From positions 558,001-622,000 of the forward strand of contig ML986587.1 in the NCBI GenBank assembly GCA_010094045.1: 64,000 bases of DNA. The letters run 5' to 3'. The DNA comes from Lojkania enalia (Eukaryota; Ascomycota; Dothideomycetes; Pleosporales). Below, one piece after another: positions 1-10,617 of this stretch. Both the position numbers and the translations under genes were made by a program. Position 1 is the first letter of the stretch. Every line of letters starts with the position of its first letter. The notes below the pieces were generated by a model that was not told the DNA's origin, made no database searches, and saw nothing but the letters and a program-made list of their open reading frames with translations.

Positions 1-567
1 TCTTGATCGCTACGAGAAGGAGGTTGAGAATCAGCTAAAGTTGCACGGTGTTGGTGGACAAGGGAGATCAGATGGATTAAGGGGCCCCGATCAGGACCGT
101 GAGAGAACGTATGCTGACCCTATCCTGTTCGTTTGATTTCCACGGAATGACTACTAACTTTAATCAGGTATAAATTGGCCGAAAAGCTCCAAGACAGGCT
201 CAATGAGCTGAACAAAGACCTCACAGAGATGATTGAGGAAATTAACACCACATCTCAGACGCTCAGCAAGACTGGCAAGCCGGATGATCCTGTAAGGACC
301 TCGCCGCTATTGAACTTCACTTTGAAAGGCATATTGCTAATCTCAAACCAGTTGACCAAGGTCGTCCGCGTACTCAATTCGCAGCTATCCCAGCTTCAGC
401 AGATCGAAAATGGTACATCCCAGCTGCAAGCCAAGATCAATTCAGCACAAAAAGAAAGCCAACGCGTTGGCGCAAGTGGATGGAACGGCCTAGGCACGGA
501 TCCCACCGAGGACTTTTATCGGAGCTTTAGGGGCGGTAGGACTGATAGGTTTGGTGGCGTCTCATAA
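1..567 (+). CDS. NSP1: Nucleoporin NSP1/Nup62, C-terminal end (5' cut by window)
   Basis: The visible part is the C-terminal coiled coil of NSP1, the FG nucleoporin that anchors the central channel complex of the nuclear pore (with Nup57/Nup49 and Nup82 partners in yeast). Exons read 2-108, 168-291 and 352-567, 149 codons with the stop. The spliced protein runs through ERTYKLAEKLQDRLNEL and then DDP-LTKVVRVLNSQLSQLQQ, the typical NSP1 coiled-coil wording. Intron 1 (109-167) has a TACTAAC branch point. Intron 2 (292-351) is 60 bases without a stop, so the reading frame stays open if it is kept; removing it restores the family sequence. The tail is Gly/Arg-rich and ends GGVS. The FG-repeat N-terminus lies outside the window. 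Confidence 0.88.
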
Positions 568-1016
568 GTGATTGTCCTACTAGTGAGCGCAAACTCTTGC
601 CAAGAGCAGTATGATACAGGAATACTATTTTGATGCGTTTATCTGGTAACCTAGAAGCTTCTTGGTGGATTGCACGCGGGTTAGGATATGTAAGATAATT
701 GATGTTGTGACCTTGGGTATGCATATATGGAGTTCACGTCTTGGGGAGCTTTTAGAGCTTCCGGGTATTGATTCGAAAACATACAATTGTGCTTAGGGTT
801 GACAAGAAGAATTGAGATTTGCCGAATAGGTTGTACACAGCAAAGGCTGATTCGCACGCGCAATATCGCGCTCTATCAAAGAAGACGGTGTCCGCCCGCA
901 CTCATTTTGTGCCAGTTCCTACCCTTCCTCCTTCATATGGCTCGGGCTCGGTGCGTTTAGTGGGGGTTTTCGCCCTGGCCGCCGGACTCCTTGGTAACCT
1001 CATCGCTGTTGTGCGG
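568..1016. other. Convergent intergenic region NSP1/INH1
   Basis: These 449 bases separate the stop codons of two genes that face each other. They should hold both 3' ends. I see no coding sequence, repeat or RNA gene. Confidence 0.6.
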
Positions 1017-1444
1017 TCAATTTTTCTTCGGATCAGAGGCGCGGGCGGGCGGAACCAACATGTGCTTCTCCAGCTCCTCGATGTGCTGCTTCTGTTGCTT
1101 GAGCTTCTCCTTGATGGCCTTGAGCCTATGCACCTATTAGCGCAATCCTTGTCCACCAATTGGAGAGGGTGAGAAATCCGCGTACTTGGCCATTTCTTCC
1201 TGCCTGATGTACATTTCCTCGGCAGCGTGCTCGCGCTTCGTAAACGAATCGCTGCAGATCCATTGATTAGCATGTCCATGTACAACGTGCAGATCAGGCT
1301 CAGTATAGCTTACCCGCCGCGCTCGCCGGTCGGCCTAGAGAAGCCTGAACCGGTGTCTCCGCCAGCCATTGCTCGGGGGGTCGATGAAAGGAAGCGGCGC
1401 GCCGCTACGGGTCGAATGGTTTTGACAATGGACGATCGGTACAT
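1017..1444 (-). CDS. INH1: Mitochondrial F1F0-ATPase inhibitor IF1
   Basis: IF1 binds the F1 part of ATP synthase in the mitochondrial matrix and blocks ATP hydrolysis when the membrane potential falls. Three exons on the minus strand, 1314-1444, 1186-1251 and 1017-1125, give 101 aa. The start MYRSSIVKTIRPVAARRFLS is rich in Arg and Ser without acidic residues, a good matrix-targeting presequence. Exon 2 reads DSFTKREHAAEEMYIRQEEM and exon 3 KLKAIKEKLKQQKQHIEELE, the inhibitory segment and dimerising coiled coil of IF1. Introns are 62 bases (branch TGCTAAT) and 60 bases (CGCTAAT). The C-terminus is a short PPARASDPKKN tail. No single frame covers the gene, so simple ORF calling misses it. It diverges from the 14-3-3 gene. 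Confidence 0.9.
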
Positions 1445-2985
1445 GGTGGGTGGGTTGTGTGTATTGATGGCGGGGTCTCGGGTGAGGGGAGCGAAATCTT
1501 ATGTGATGGGAGATTTTGTGGTGGAGTGATGAGCTTGGAGGTCGGTAGCAGGTACCTACTTAGGTGAGGGAGCTCCAGCCGGTGCTGGGCATCCGTGCGT
1601 CATACATTGTGCACGTGATTGATCAGATCTCGCAATATAGGCATTAGGCCTTAGCTACGCGGTGTGACTTGGGCACGAGATGTGTTTTAAGGACGAGGCG
1701 GGGGATTTTTCGTGATAAGGAGAGAGAAGTGGGTTACATGCGAAAGTAGCTCGTTGTGTCATTCAAGTACCGAACAGATGTTCACGGTCTTCGCAACTGA
1801 GATGGTGCCGCATAAGGCACTCTAGGATCTAGATGGAGCTGCGGTTTCAGAACATGATGTGTTACTTGGCGGCATGGCTTCCAGAGTGGGCCTCTGTCAC
1901 GCTATTGTGACAGTGTGCAATGCAGTGGCATTATTGTCAAAGTTATGCCCTCTCATGCAATGTTAAAAGCGAGGGGGGTGTTTACAGTAGCGGCTCTCCT
2001 GCGAAAGGAATTATTATAGATATACCCGAAGAGTACAATAGGGACGTGGCATGAGCAGTATACTTTTGTACTTGGCGGAAAAGAGAAACTGCAGAGCGCT
2101 GTACGGCTTCAAGGGCTATTTCCGACCTGCAATCCATAGGGGCGGTTACCAGCCTTGACGAGGCTCGCTATCAAGGCATGTCAAATCACTCGATGGCCCA
2201 TTTGCCGTGTCAGGAGCAGTTGGGGGACGGCTCGAGCGAGGAAGAACTGGAGCGGCGCTGCGGTTCTGGGCTGGGCTGTGAAAGGCGGCAGGCTTGATCG
2301 ACGGGTCTTGGCGACCGGTCGAGCACTTCAATCGCTCCTCAATCGCTCTTCTACTCTCCATCACCCTGCATTTCAAACTCAAACCTCTTTCTACCGGAGA
2401 CCAACACAGTTTCTTGCCCACAGTACACCGCAGCGACACCGCCGACCGCCCTATCCAACCTAGCCTCTTTCTTTCGCTCGCAAAGTCCGTAAGTATCGCG
2501 TCTCTTTCGTCATCTCCCCTTCGGGGCCCAACCCACCCCAAATTTGCTCCCACCACAGCGCTACTCGCTACTCGCTCCTCGCGAAACCGTCAACACACCC
2601 CTTCCCTCACAACGGCCCGCGCTAGGTCAGCCTCGCTGCAGCAAAGTCCGTCGAGACAGCGCCAGTCTTGCCTGTTCGTCTGCAGTTGCGGGACCGCAAG
2701 CCACCTCCTGCGTCCTCGCCTCCCGATTCCTGCGATATAGCAGCCTGCGCAAACACGCAATTGCTCGCGTCTGCTGTAGCCTCCCGCTCCAGCTATTGTC
2801 AACATTAGAGGCCGAGTCCGCCGATCAACCGCACTTTCCCACAACACCACAAATCGCACCATAAAAGGCGGGGCACAACCGCAAGGGCCGCCCGCAACCA
2901 CAACAACTGCATCGCCGCAATCGACGCGCTTCTGCCTGCCCCTTCCTCTCGCTAACAGCCAGCTTTGCTAGATTTTCAATTCACA
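1445..2985. promoter_or_regulatory. Shared divergent promoter region INH1 / 14-3-3
   Basis: About 1.5 kb separates the two divergent start codons. From about 2,330 on the plus strand becomes very pyrimidine-rich (CT and CCA runs), as in leaders of strongly expressed fungal genes. A donor-like GTAAGT at about 2,488 and CAG/TAG acceptors just before 2,970 suggest an intron in the 14-3-3 leader. That intron is inference only. ORFs here have biased composition and resemble no known protein. Confidence 0.5.
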
Positions 2986-4011
2986 ATGGGTCATGAAGAT
3001 TCTGTCTACCTGGCCAAGTTGGCCGAGCAGGCCGAGCGTTATGAGGGTGAGTACTTTTTCTACACAATGCGACTTGGCACAGCTAATCTCGGTGTACAGA
3101 GATGGTTGAGAACATGAAGACTGTCGCCTCCGCAGACGTGGAGCTCTCCGTTGAGGAGCGAAATCTCCTCTCCGTCGCGTACAAGAACGTCATTGGAGCC
3201 CGCCGCGCCTCTTGGAGAATCGTTACATCGATTGAGCAGAAGGAGGAGTCCAAGGGCAATGAGGCTCAAGTTACTCTCATCAAGGAGTATCGCCAGAAGA
3301 TCGAGGCCGAGCTAGCCAAAATCTGCGAGGACATCCTAGAGTGCCTGGATGGTCATCTCATCCCGTCTGCTGAGACTGGCGAGTCCAAGGTCTTCTACCA
3401 TAAGATGTAAGGCATTCCCAGGTTGCCTGGCGCTAGTTTGAATACGGAGACTGATTGTTTTGTGCTGTTTAGGAAGGGCGACTACCACCGTTATCTTGCC
3501 GAGTTCGCCGTTGGGGACAAGCGCAAGACGTCCGCTGACAAGTCGCTCGAGGCTTACAAGGCTGCCACTGAAGTCGCTACCACGAGTTTGGCGCCTACGC
3601 ACCCAATCCGTCTTGGTCTCGCCTTGAACTTCTCCGTCTTCTACTATGAGATATTGAACTCGCCGGATCAGGCATGCCAGCTCGCTAAGCAAGCTTTCGA
3701 CGACGCAATTGCTGGTAGGCTTATTATGTAATTGCGGGTTTAATACAGACGCTAACGCGATTCCAGAGCTGGATACCCTTTCTGAGGAGAGCTACAAGGA
3801 CTCCACCCTCATCATGCAGCTTCTACGTGATAATCTCGTAAGTCTCTACAGTCCACCCCAGCATCGCTTAGGCTCACAACGAATTCAGACTTTGTGGACA
3901 TCTTCCGAGGCTGAGCCAACCGCGGAATCTGCTGCAGAGCCAGCAAGCACTGAGACCAAGGACGCGCCCGCCGAGGCCGCTCCCGCCGCGACTGAGGAGG
4001 CGAAGGCTTAG
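2986..4011 (+). CDS. 14-3-3 protein (BMH1/ArtA family)
   Basis: 14-3-3 proteins are cytosolic dimers that bind phosphoserine/threonine motifs and regulate signalling, cell cycle and secretion. Five exons: 2986-3046, 3100-3406, 3473-3714, 3767-3837 and 3889-4011, giving 267 aa. The start [20 protein letters not shown] is classic, with helix 1 interrupted by intron 1. Signature regions are visible: [16 protein letters not shown] near residue 55 and [19 protein letters not shown] near residue 220. The variable tail is Ala/Glu/Pro-rich (from about residue 235) rather than Gln-rich as in budding yeast Bmh proteins. All four introns have GT-AG ends and are 51-66 bases long. It shares its upstream region with the IF1 gene. 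Identification is firm; which paralogue it is cannot be told. Confidence 0.96.
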
Positions 4012-5869
4012 ATGTTTACAACAACAGGGCTTGTTATCTGGAGTGGCAAAAGTGATATGGTGGGGCTTTTCCGAAACCAAGGGAAACGGCAGCATTCTAG
4101 GGAAATGGGGGTAGGGTTTGAGAAGCAAGCACGAAGAGTGACGTCATTGTCTTGTTTTGTCCCAAAGCTACTCTCGCATCCATGATGATGGCTATGGATG
4201 GTAATTGGTAGGGGGGGTTGTGCTACATGGGTGGGTATGGTATGGTAGTATGCGATGCTTCGATTAGAACACAATTCAAATTCTCAATCCCTTGTCGAAT
4301 ATTTTATTAGGTGTCACGGGTACTGTTCTATAGTGAAATTGATCTGTGGGGTGGTGGGATGGGTGTCAAGTGCGTAAGGTCTAGTATGTGGCAAGGAAAT
4401 GAGTGTAGGAGTGGGAGTGGGAATTCTGGTGTGTACCTAGGTAGCTACTCTTTCCTTCACGTGGTACGCGTTTTACATGTAGTTCTCTCTTTGCGTGTGC
4501 CAGACATGGATGGTAATTACTAAGATTCGGGTTTGGGCGCTGGTGGTGTTGTTCTGAGATGTCTCATCAATGACGTATGGCTCTAGCCCTGTCCGGGCTT
4601 GGCTCTGGTTCCTTGTTCTGGCGTCAGCTTTGTTCTGGTTTTTTGGTAGCACCTGTCTTTGTCTATACATCCAAGGGTTCTCGTTCATAGGATTATGTTT
4701 AAGGTTTCCGTTGGGGCAACGAGATTGGGAAAGGGGGGTTGTATGATATGTTGAAGGCTCTTTGAAAAGGTGGGTATTGAGGGTATGGTGGTGGGTGGTG
4801 CTTGGAGATGCATGTATGTCAGATGATTAGTTGTGTAGGTTTTTCGGATGGGAGTTAGTGATGCTGAGGGGGTGGGCTATGGTTATGGATTGGATGTGAA
4901 TGAGATTATTGTTGAGGAAAAAAGTTAATGGGGGTTCGATGTGGTTTAGATATTGAGATATATGCAGGATTTCCAAACGCTAGAACTTACGATAGCATCT
5001 TCAGGATTAGAGGAAGGTAGATACTAATTCCTGCTCTTCAACAGTCACGCAAGATCTGCACAAGTAAGAGCTTGGGGTCTTGAGATTGGGCTGGATTGAC
5101 GTAGGTACATGGGAGGCTGGATGATGTGCGCCAAATAAATCTGAATCGGTAATTATCATGTAGAAGCCGACTGGCTCCTATGGCTACGTAGTGACCTATG
5201 CCATGCACTCGCAAAGCGGATGCTCCAGTACAAAGCTCGAATATCCGGCACCGGCTTGCATTTTCCGAGAATAATCTTAGAAAGCCAAAAGAAGCAGAAA
5301 ACACAGAAGGAATCATACCTATGTGTTCTGAACCGAGAGGCTTCCAGATGTATCCACATAGGAACGTGAAGAGCCTCGCGGAGACGATTCAGAGAAGAGT
5401 GGGGTGTACTGAAAAAAGGAATCTCAGCCTAGAATAAGCAGCGATATCGTGCCAGTGTGATGGTACCAACCAGCGTTCAGCCGCTCTATAGAGGGGCACA
5501 TCTCTCAAACCGACCAATCGTCATTAAGGGGAGTTTGTATTAGCAGACCTCACTACCATAAATTCCCATATCCCATGATATACCCTCCTCCCCATGTGTA
5601 TCGCGAGGATAGCCGACGATACAATCACGTTAGCCCTCCCTCAGATCGATGACACCCAATTTCTGAAGATTCATGTCCCCGATCCAGCCATCTAGAGCAC
5701 TTTAAATGGGTCGACAGTCACCTAGGGGGCAGAAGGCATTGCTGAAGTCTATCTGAAGATGTTCCAGCTTAAATCCCAGGGCTCCTCGAGTTGATTACGC
5801 CTATTTTAGTCTAGACGACTGAAATGTGTCTAATGGATCAGTTCGTATCTCATAGTTTTAGTGAGTCAC
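4012..5869. other. Gene-free stretch downstream of 14-3-3
   Basis: The first few hundred bases are probably the 14-3-3 3' UTR and terminator. The rest is G/T-rich and then mixed sequence with short ORFs only. I recognise no gene, RNA or repeat. Confidence 0.5.
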
Positions 5870-6460
5870 TCGTAGGTTTGGCAGAATTAGTCTTCTTCTT
5901 CCCAACCTCCGTGATCCACATTCTTGAATAGATTGAGACTCTGGTCGATAGAGATACTAACATATTTAATAAAGCGCAATCTGGCGGACGAGAATAAGTA
6001 GTGATTATCGTTAAGCCTACTAGGAACATATCAATATTAAGAATACTCTGGGAAAGGTTGGCAAGCACACCGCCTAATCAGTAGTACAGAGAGGTTCTTG
6101 GCCAAACCAGACTCCCTCGGCCTCTGCATGAATCTGCTTACAGACTCTCAGAAGCCACAGCTCAGGTTTTCGAAAGCGCTCTTATTCGCAATGCCGAATG
6201 CCATTGCAGAGCTCATGGTGGCCAGGTGAGTAAAATACTTTCCCCACCACAGCAATTTCTTCATATATTATGACTCGAATCTCCGCGGGCTGGTCTAGGA
6301 AGTAGAAATACTTGGACCCTGATAGCGGATTGAGAAGATCTAAGGTTCTCCGAACAGAGGTTTCACGTCCATCGGCGGCGACTTGAACAGAGAGTGGTGT
6401 AGTGAAGACGGCATATCCAGCACCCGTGACTTTTGACAGTGATGTGCCTATGGTGCCTGA
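5870..6460 (-). pseudogene. Decayed F-box/2EXR-like protein relic
   Basis: Reading the minus strand from about 6460 downward gives LDLLNPLSGSKYFYFLDQPA, then EIRVIIYEEIAVVGKVFYSP and, after a stop, RKPELWLLRVCKQIHAEAEG. This order (FLDQPAEIR..IY, then LLRVCKQIHAEAE) is the pattern of the large fungal family of short F-box-like/2EXR proteins. In-frame stops interrupt it just after NGIRHCE and after EPLCTTD. Past about 6,060 the similarity fades, and a shifted frame continues at 5850-6068. No intact start codon or splice model joins the pieces. A gene with unusual introns cannot be fully excluded, but the stops make a relic more likely. Confidence 0.45.
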
Positions 6461-6786
6461 TCCCTACAACTAGGCACCCGTTCACAAGTGAACAATAGAG
6501 TTATTATTGTACTTAGGGAAAGCTTGACCGGGACTCTTTTTAAGGTCCTGGCGGGTTGGAGGTAAAGGCGGATTCGAGAGAAGGCAGGAAGGCACGTAGT
6601 AAAATAGGAAAGAGCGGATCACTCACTACTGAGTTATAGGCGCTTAGTAACCGTAAAGCACATAACTCATATAGAGAGAAAAATAGCGTGGAAACATGCG
6701 TTGAGAGAGTTAGATAAAGGCGTGGAATTGCAGAGCTACCTTCATATCCAACGAATCGTAGTATCACACAGCATAAATCCACCTCA

Positions 6787-8698
6787 TTACTCAGACTTCC
6801 CCAGAACATCCACCCACTCTTTAGGCCTCACCCGCCCGCCATCAAAACCCTCATTCAGCCATTGCTCTCCGTCGTACCCAAACTCAATCAGCTCATCCTC
6901 AGCGCCCCACTCCCCGTTCCCGCTTAAGCCCACAGGTACCCTGCTCTTGCCCTGCTTGCCATCCACATACCCTACCGGGAATTGAATACACGGAATGCCA
7001 GTAAAGTTGGCCAACCAAACATACTCCATATTCCTAATCTGCGTATTCCCATCGGACATGCCGTACGCAAGCTCCCCGCTTCCAATCGGCCAGCCTGCGT
7101 TAGGAGTAGTCGGAGTCACGATGATGAGGCCTGGGTGGGTTTGGAAGAGGTACGCCAGGTGCTGCATCAGCATGTTGCGGAGGCGCTGAGAGAGCAAGAA
7201 GTCTCGAGCTGGAGTCTGCGCGGCAACTTTCAGAAGAACTTTGTTGGCGGGACTAAAACCCGTGACGTCGTCATGTGCAGTTGCGCCTTCGGAGAGGATA
7301 GTCATCGCGTGGGCAAGCTGGCCTTCGGGAATTAGTGGAAGAGTGATGTCGATGATCTGGTATCCGGATTTGGCAAGATAGTCGAGAGCGTTCTGGCAGA
7401 GTTCCTTCACGGGTGGATCTGCACGGTCGAACAATGTTCTAAATATTCCTAGTTTCTTGCTCCGTGGAGTTGATATTGGCTTCGGCAATGCGAATTGTCG
7501 AGATGAGAGATGTGAGGGGTCAGGTTGAGCAAGGACCCGATATGATACTTCGAGATCTACCATATTGCTCGCTATTGGGCCTGTGACGGCGGTGCTTATT
7601 GCAGGAATACTCAGTGGTGCCTGTGATACACGGCCATGAGAAGGTTTTAAGCCGTAGACGCCGCAGTAGTTGGAAGGGATCCTAATCGAGCCACCTCCAT
7701 CTGTCCCAACGGCAAACGCAACCAGGCCTTGTGCAACAGCATAGGCTGAGCCTCCTGAAGAACCTCCACAGTAGTATTCCTCATTATACGGATTCAGAGG
7801 GGTCCCCCAATGCAAATTATTGTTCGTAGTATCTTGGAATCATCAGCTCAAGACATTTATACAAGCAAAAGCACAGAGTTGGCATGCTCAAGCACCACAG
7901 TCTCTAAAGGGTTGCGAATACATACCAAGCCCTAGCTCATGCATACTAGTCTTCCCTATCATCACTCCGCCCTCTTCCTCAATCTTCTTCACGCACCAGG
8001 ACGTCTCGACCTCCTTGCCCTTGGTATAGTCGTACTTCGTCCCAGCATATCTCTTGTAGCCCTTCACCTCTACGTGATCTTTAACAGCGAAAGGTACGCC
8101 ATCCAATACTCCTAAGGGCTTCCCTTCCTGGTATCGCCGTGTCGAGGCCTCAGCAGCCTCCCTCATAAGCTCAGGCCTAATGTGCACAAACGCGGTAGAA
8201 TGCGGCGATCGCTTCTCCAAATCTCGACGGATCAGCGGGAGTAGAACCTCTACAACATCGCTAGGTGTAACCTTCCCGGACTTATATGCATCGTGGAGGT
8301 CGGCAATGGTATAGAATCGACCGTTCCATTCGCGCGGCGGAACGCGGAGGTCTGCACCACTCGTGTAGCTCACAATTGCTTCGTCTCCAGGCTTCGGGAG
8401 CAGAATTACGGTGGGATCGTATCGTGCCTCAATATCTTCGAGCTCCTTCTTGTCGCGCAACGCATTAAAGCCGGCATTGTTCCACAAGAATGAATGCAAG
8501 GGCGATATGGCGGATACGCTACCGTTATTAGTCGTGTCGGGGAAGCTTGTAAGCCTATACAGACATAGAAGACAGATAATGCAGTATCAGCCCTTTGACG
8601 ACTGGGTTCTTCGGCGATGGGCGTGCTTGATACGGTACGTCGTGAAGAACCGGGGTTGGGTAGTTGATAAACCCTATCGGAAATTTGTCACTCGGCAT
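6787..8698 (-). CDS. Amidase (amidase-signature family, acetamidase-like)
   Basis: Amidase-signature enzymes hydrolyse carboxamides with a Ser-cisSer-Lys triad. Three minus-strand exons, 8565-8698, 7926-8518 and 6787-7832, give 590 aa. The start MPSDKFPIGFINYPTPVLHD is the first ATG; the frame runs a little further upstream without another ATG. Lys is in PFAVKDHV (about residue 190), the middle Ser in GGSSGGSA (about 267) and the nucleophile in DGGGSIRIPSNYCGVYGLKP (about 290). Intron 1 is only 46 bases (GTCTGT donor, CTAAT branch). Intron 2 (7833-7925) joins ELGL to DTTNNNLHWGTPLNPYN, which fits the family. No obvious signal peptide, so probably cytosolic; the substrate is unknown. All catalytic residues are present, so it looks functional. 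Confidence 0.9.
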
Positions 8699-9300
8699 CT
8701 TGCTGACGCGGAAGGAATTGGGTAATCCAAAGCTCGACTTTAACACTAAGAACTATGGGCTGGAGTGAATTGCATTAGAAAGCCGCGTCTGTCGTGTCGC
8801 GTCTGCGACCCGCAATCGTCGTGCTTGTCTTTCACAGGGCTATACTACGTATAAATCGGGTTCAATTACAGTTGCCCCGAGCTGACGTAAAAATATTCAG
8901 GCCAATAAGGTAAGATATCATTGTCTTATTCCTTAGTTTTGCCCGAATAGGTAAGACATAAGCACCTAAAGTCTTCAAAGGCTTATTAGTTTGTCTTGAG
9001 GTTTCTGGAATAATGTATTGCTTTCCATTTTTAGCCATTATACTGGGAATCTGGTTCAAGAAGACTCCAACTCCGTGCTACGCTATGTTCTACACCTATA
9101 ATGAATTTAGGCAAAAGGTATGTAGTTTCTCCGACATTCCCTTCCTATTGCTCGGTCACCTCGTACGGGTCTAAACACTCAATGGGATGCGGCCCCCCGT
9201 AAGCCGAACAGAATTTTCCATGTTGTATGTTTTGACAAAGCCAACATTGCTGCCAAGGGCATTAGTAGGCTACTGTTGCGGCTTCCGTTGAAAGCTCCGC
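8699..9300. other. Intergenic region between amidase and BAP31
   Basis: About 600 bases, TA-rich in the middle. It holds the amidase promoter on one side and the BAP31 3' end on the other. I see no further gene. Confidence 0.5.
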
Positions 9301-10221
9301 CTACTGGCTCTTCCTGCCAGCGGCGCCAGAGGACCCGGAGACCTGGTCACCCATGCGGTTGTACTCCTTCTGCATGTTCTCAACCTGCTTCTTTAAGTTC
9401 TCCATGTCACGGTCCTTCGTAGCGAGCTCCTCCTTGAGGCGGCCGACTTCGCCAGCACCGCCAAGATCTTTGAGTGCAGAACCCTTCTTAGAACCGGATT
9501 CACCCTTGAGCGACTTAACCTCTTCTTCGAGACGGAGGACATCGAGAATCATGACATAAGTTCGGTTAAGGATGAGGGAGAGGAAGAGAGTGAAGCCGCA
9601 GAGGTACATGTTGCGCTGGGAATAGAATTTGCGGGCCTGGACTTCCATACGCTCAGATCCGCCCATGACAGCGGCACTATAGTTAATTTAGCCTATGTAA
9701 CGTGACTTGTTGTCATGACCCCTTGCACATACCCTCCACGGCTTTCTGACTTGGAGAAAGCAGACAGCTCGACTTGGACGCGGTAGACACGGTTGACGCT
9801 GTCAATGAAGAGAATAAGAATGAAGATGAACGTGATCTGAATATTTCGTTAGTTCCATCCAGTTTCCATCCCCGAACCTCTTCCTTACCTTCATTCCATA
9901 TTGTAGTTTGGCGACTATAGGACTCTCTGATATGAACGTGAACAGCTTGACCCGCCATGTGAACGGTAGTGGGACGATAAGAGCAAGGAAGACGAGCATC
10001 TCCGTCACCAAGAGGAGGAAAACCTGGAGAAGAAACAAAAGTAAGCACGTGCTCAGCATTGTCGTAGTCGCCTAGGTGAAGGTCGGAGGGCTGCCGGCCC
10101 ACCGACAGCAAGCCGCTCGAAGGACAGCCCATCGATATGATCGTAGAGTAACGCCTTCCCTACACCATCGTCATCGCTGTGGGAAGGAGCAAAGGCTTAC
10201 TAGACTGTAGTATAGAGTCAT
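9301..10221 (-). CDS. BAP31/YET-type ER membrane protein
   Basis: BAP31 (yeast Yet1-3) is an ER membrane protein that acts as an export or quality-control receptor for membrane cargo. Four minus-strand exons, 10201-10221, 9889-10023, 9733-9836 and 9301-9676, give 211 aa. Exon 1 is just 21 bases, MTLYYSL, followed by VFLLLVTEMLVFLALIVPLP as the first membrane segment. A second segment is ITFIFILILFIDSVNRVYRV and a third lies in NMYLCGFTLFLSLILNRTYV. The last 90 residues are a charged coiled coil (LEEEVKSLKGESGSKKGSAL...). Introns are 177, 52 and 56 bases. The C-terminus ends GRKSQ and lacks a clear KKxx retrieval signal. It diverges from DUS3, sharing about 400 bases of promoter. Confidence 0.92.
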
Positions 10222-10617
10222 GTTTGCTACGTGGCCAAATGCTCTTCCGGGGTCTGATTGTTTACGGTGGGGTTAGGTGGTGTGAAGTTGCGAAAGGACT
10301 GAGTTGAGACGCAACTGGAGGTGTGTTTATGGAAAGAAAGGGAGTTCAAAGGAACAGCGAATTCTCTTATGTAGAGTGGTGTAATTGAAGAAGGGGTGAT
10401 GCAGAACGCGCGGTTGAAGTGGGAAGCTGTCTCTGCCTAGCTCGTGAGGAAATACGTCACATCGCTACCGCTGCAGTGGCGCACAGACCGACCAATGGCT
10501 GCCCGCTAGCCGCTTCGGGCGGTTCATGCACAAAACTTCAATCTGTTACAGAGTTACTTATAACAATTGCCTTCGCCCGAACATTCGACTCTTGAGGCAA
10601 CGAACGGTGGCGTTGCA
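10222..10617. promoter_or_regulatory. Divergent promoter BAP31 / DUS3
   Basis: The 396 bases between two divergent ATG codons must contain both promoters. I cannot assign individual factor sites with confidence. Confidence 0.5.

Noticed and set aside
902..1285. 127-codon minus-strand ORF
   Set aside because: It overlaps the IF1 exons in the wrong frame and includes intron sequence; the spliced IF1 model explains the region.
2146..2901. Several 100-150 codon ORFs on both strands before the 14-3-3 gene
   Set aside because: Pyrimidine-rich leader sequence keeps frames open; composition is biased and no family matches.
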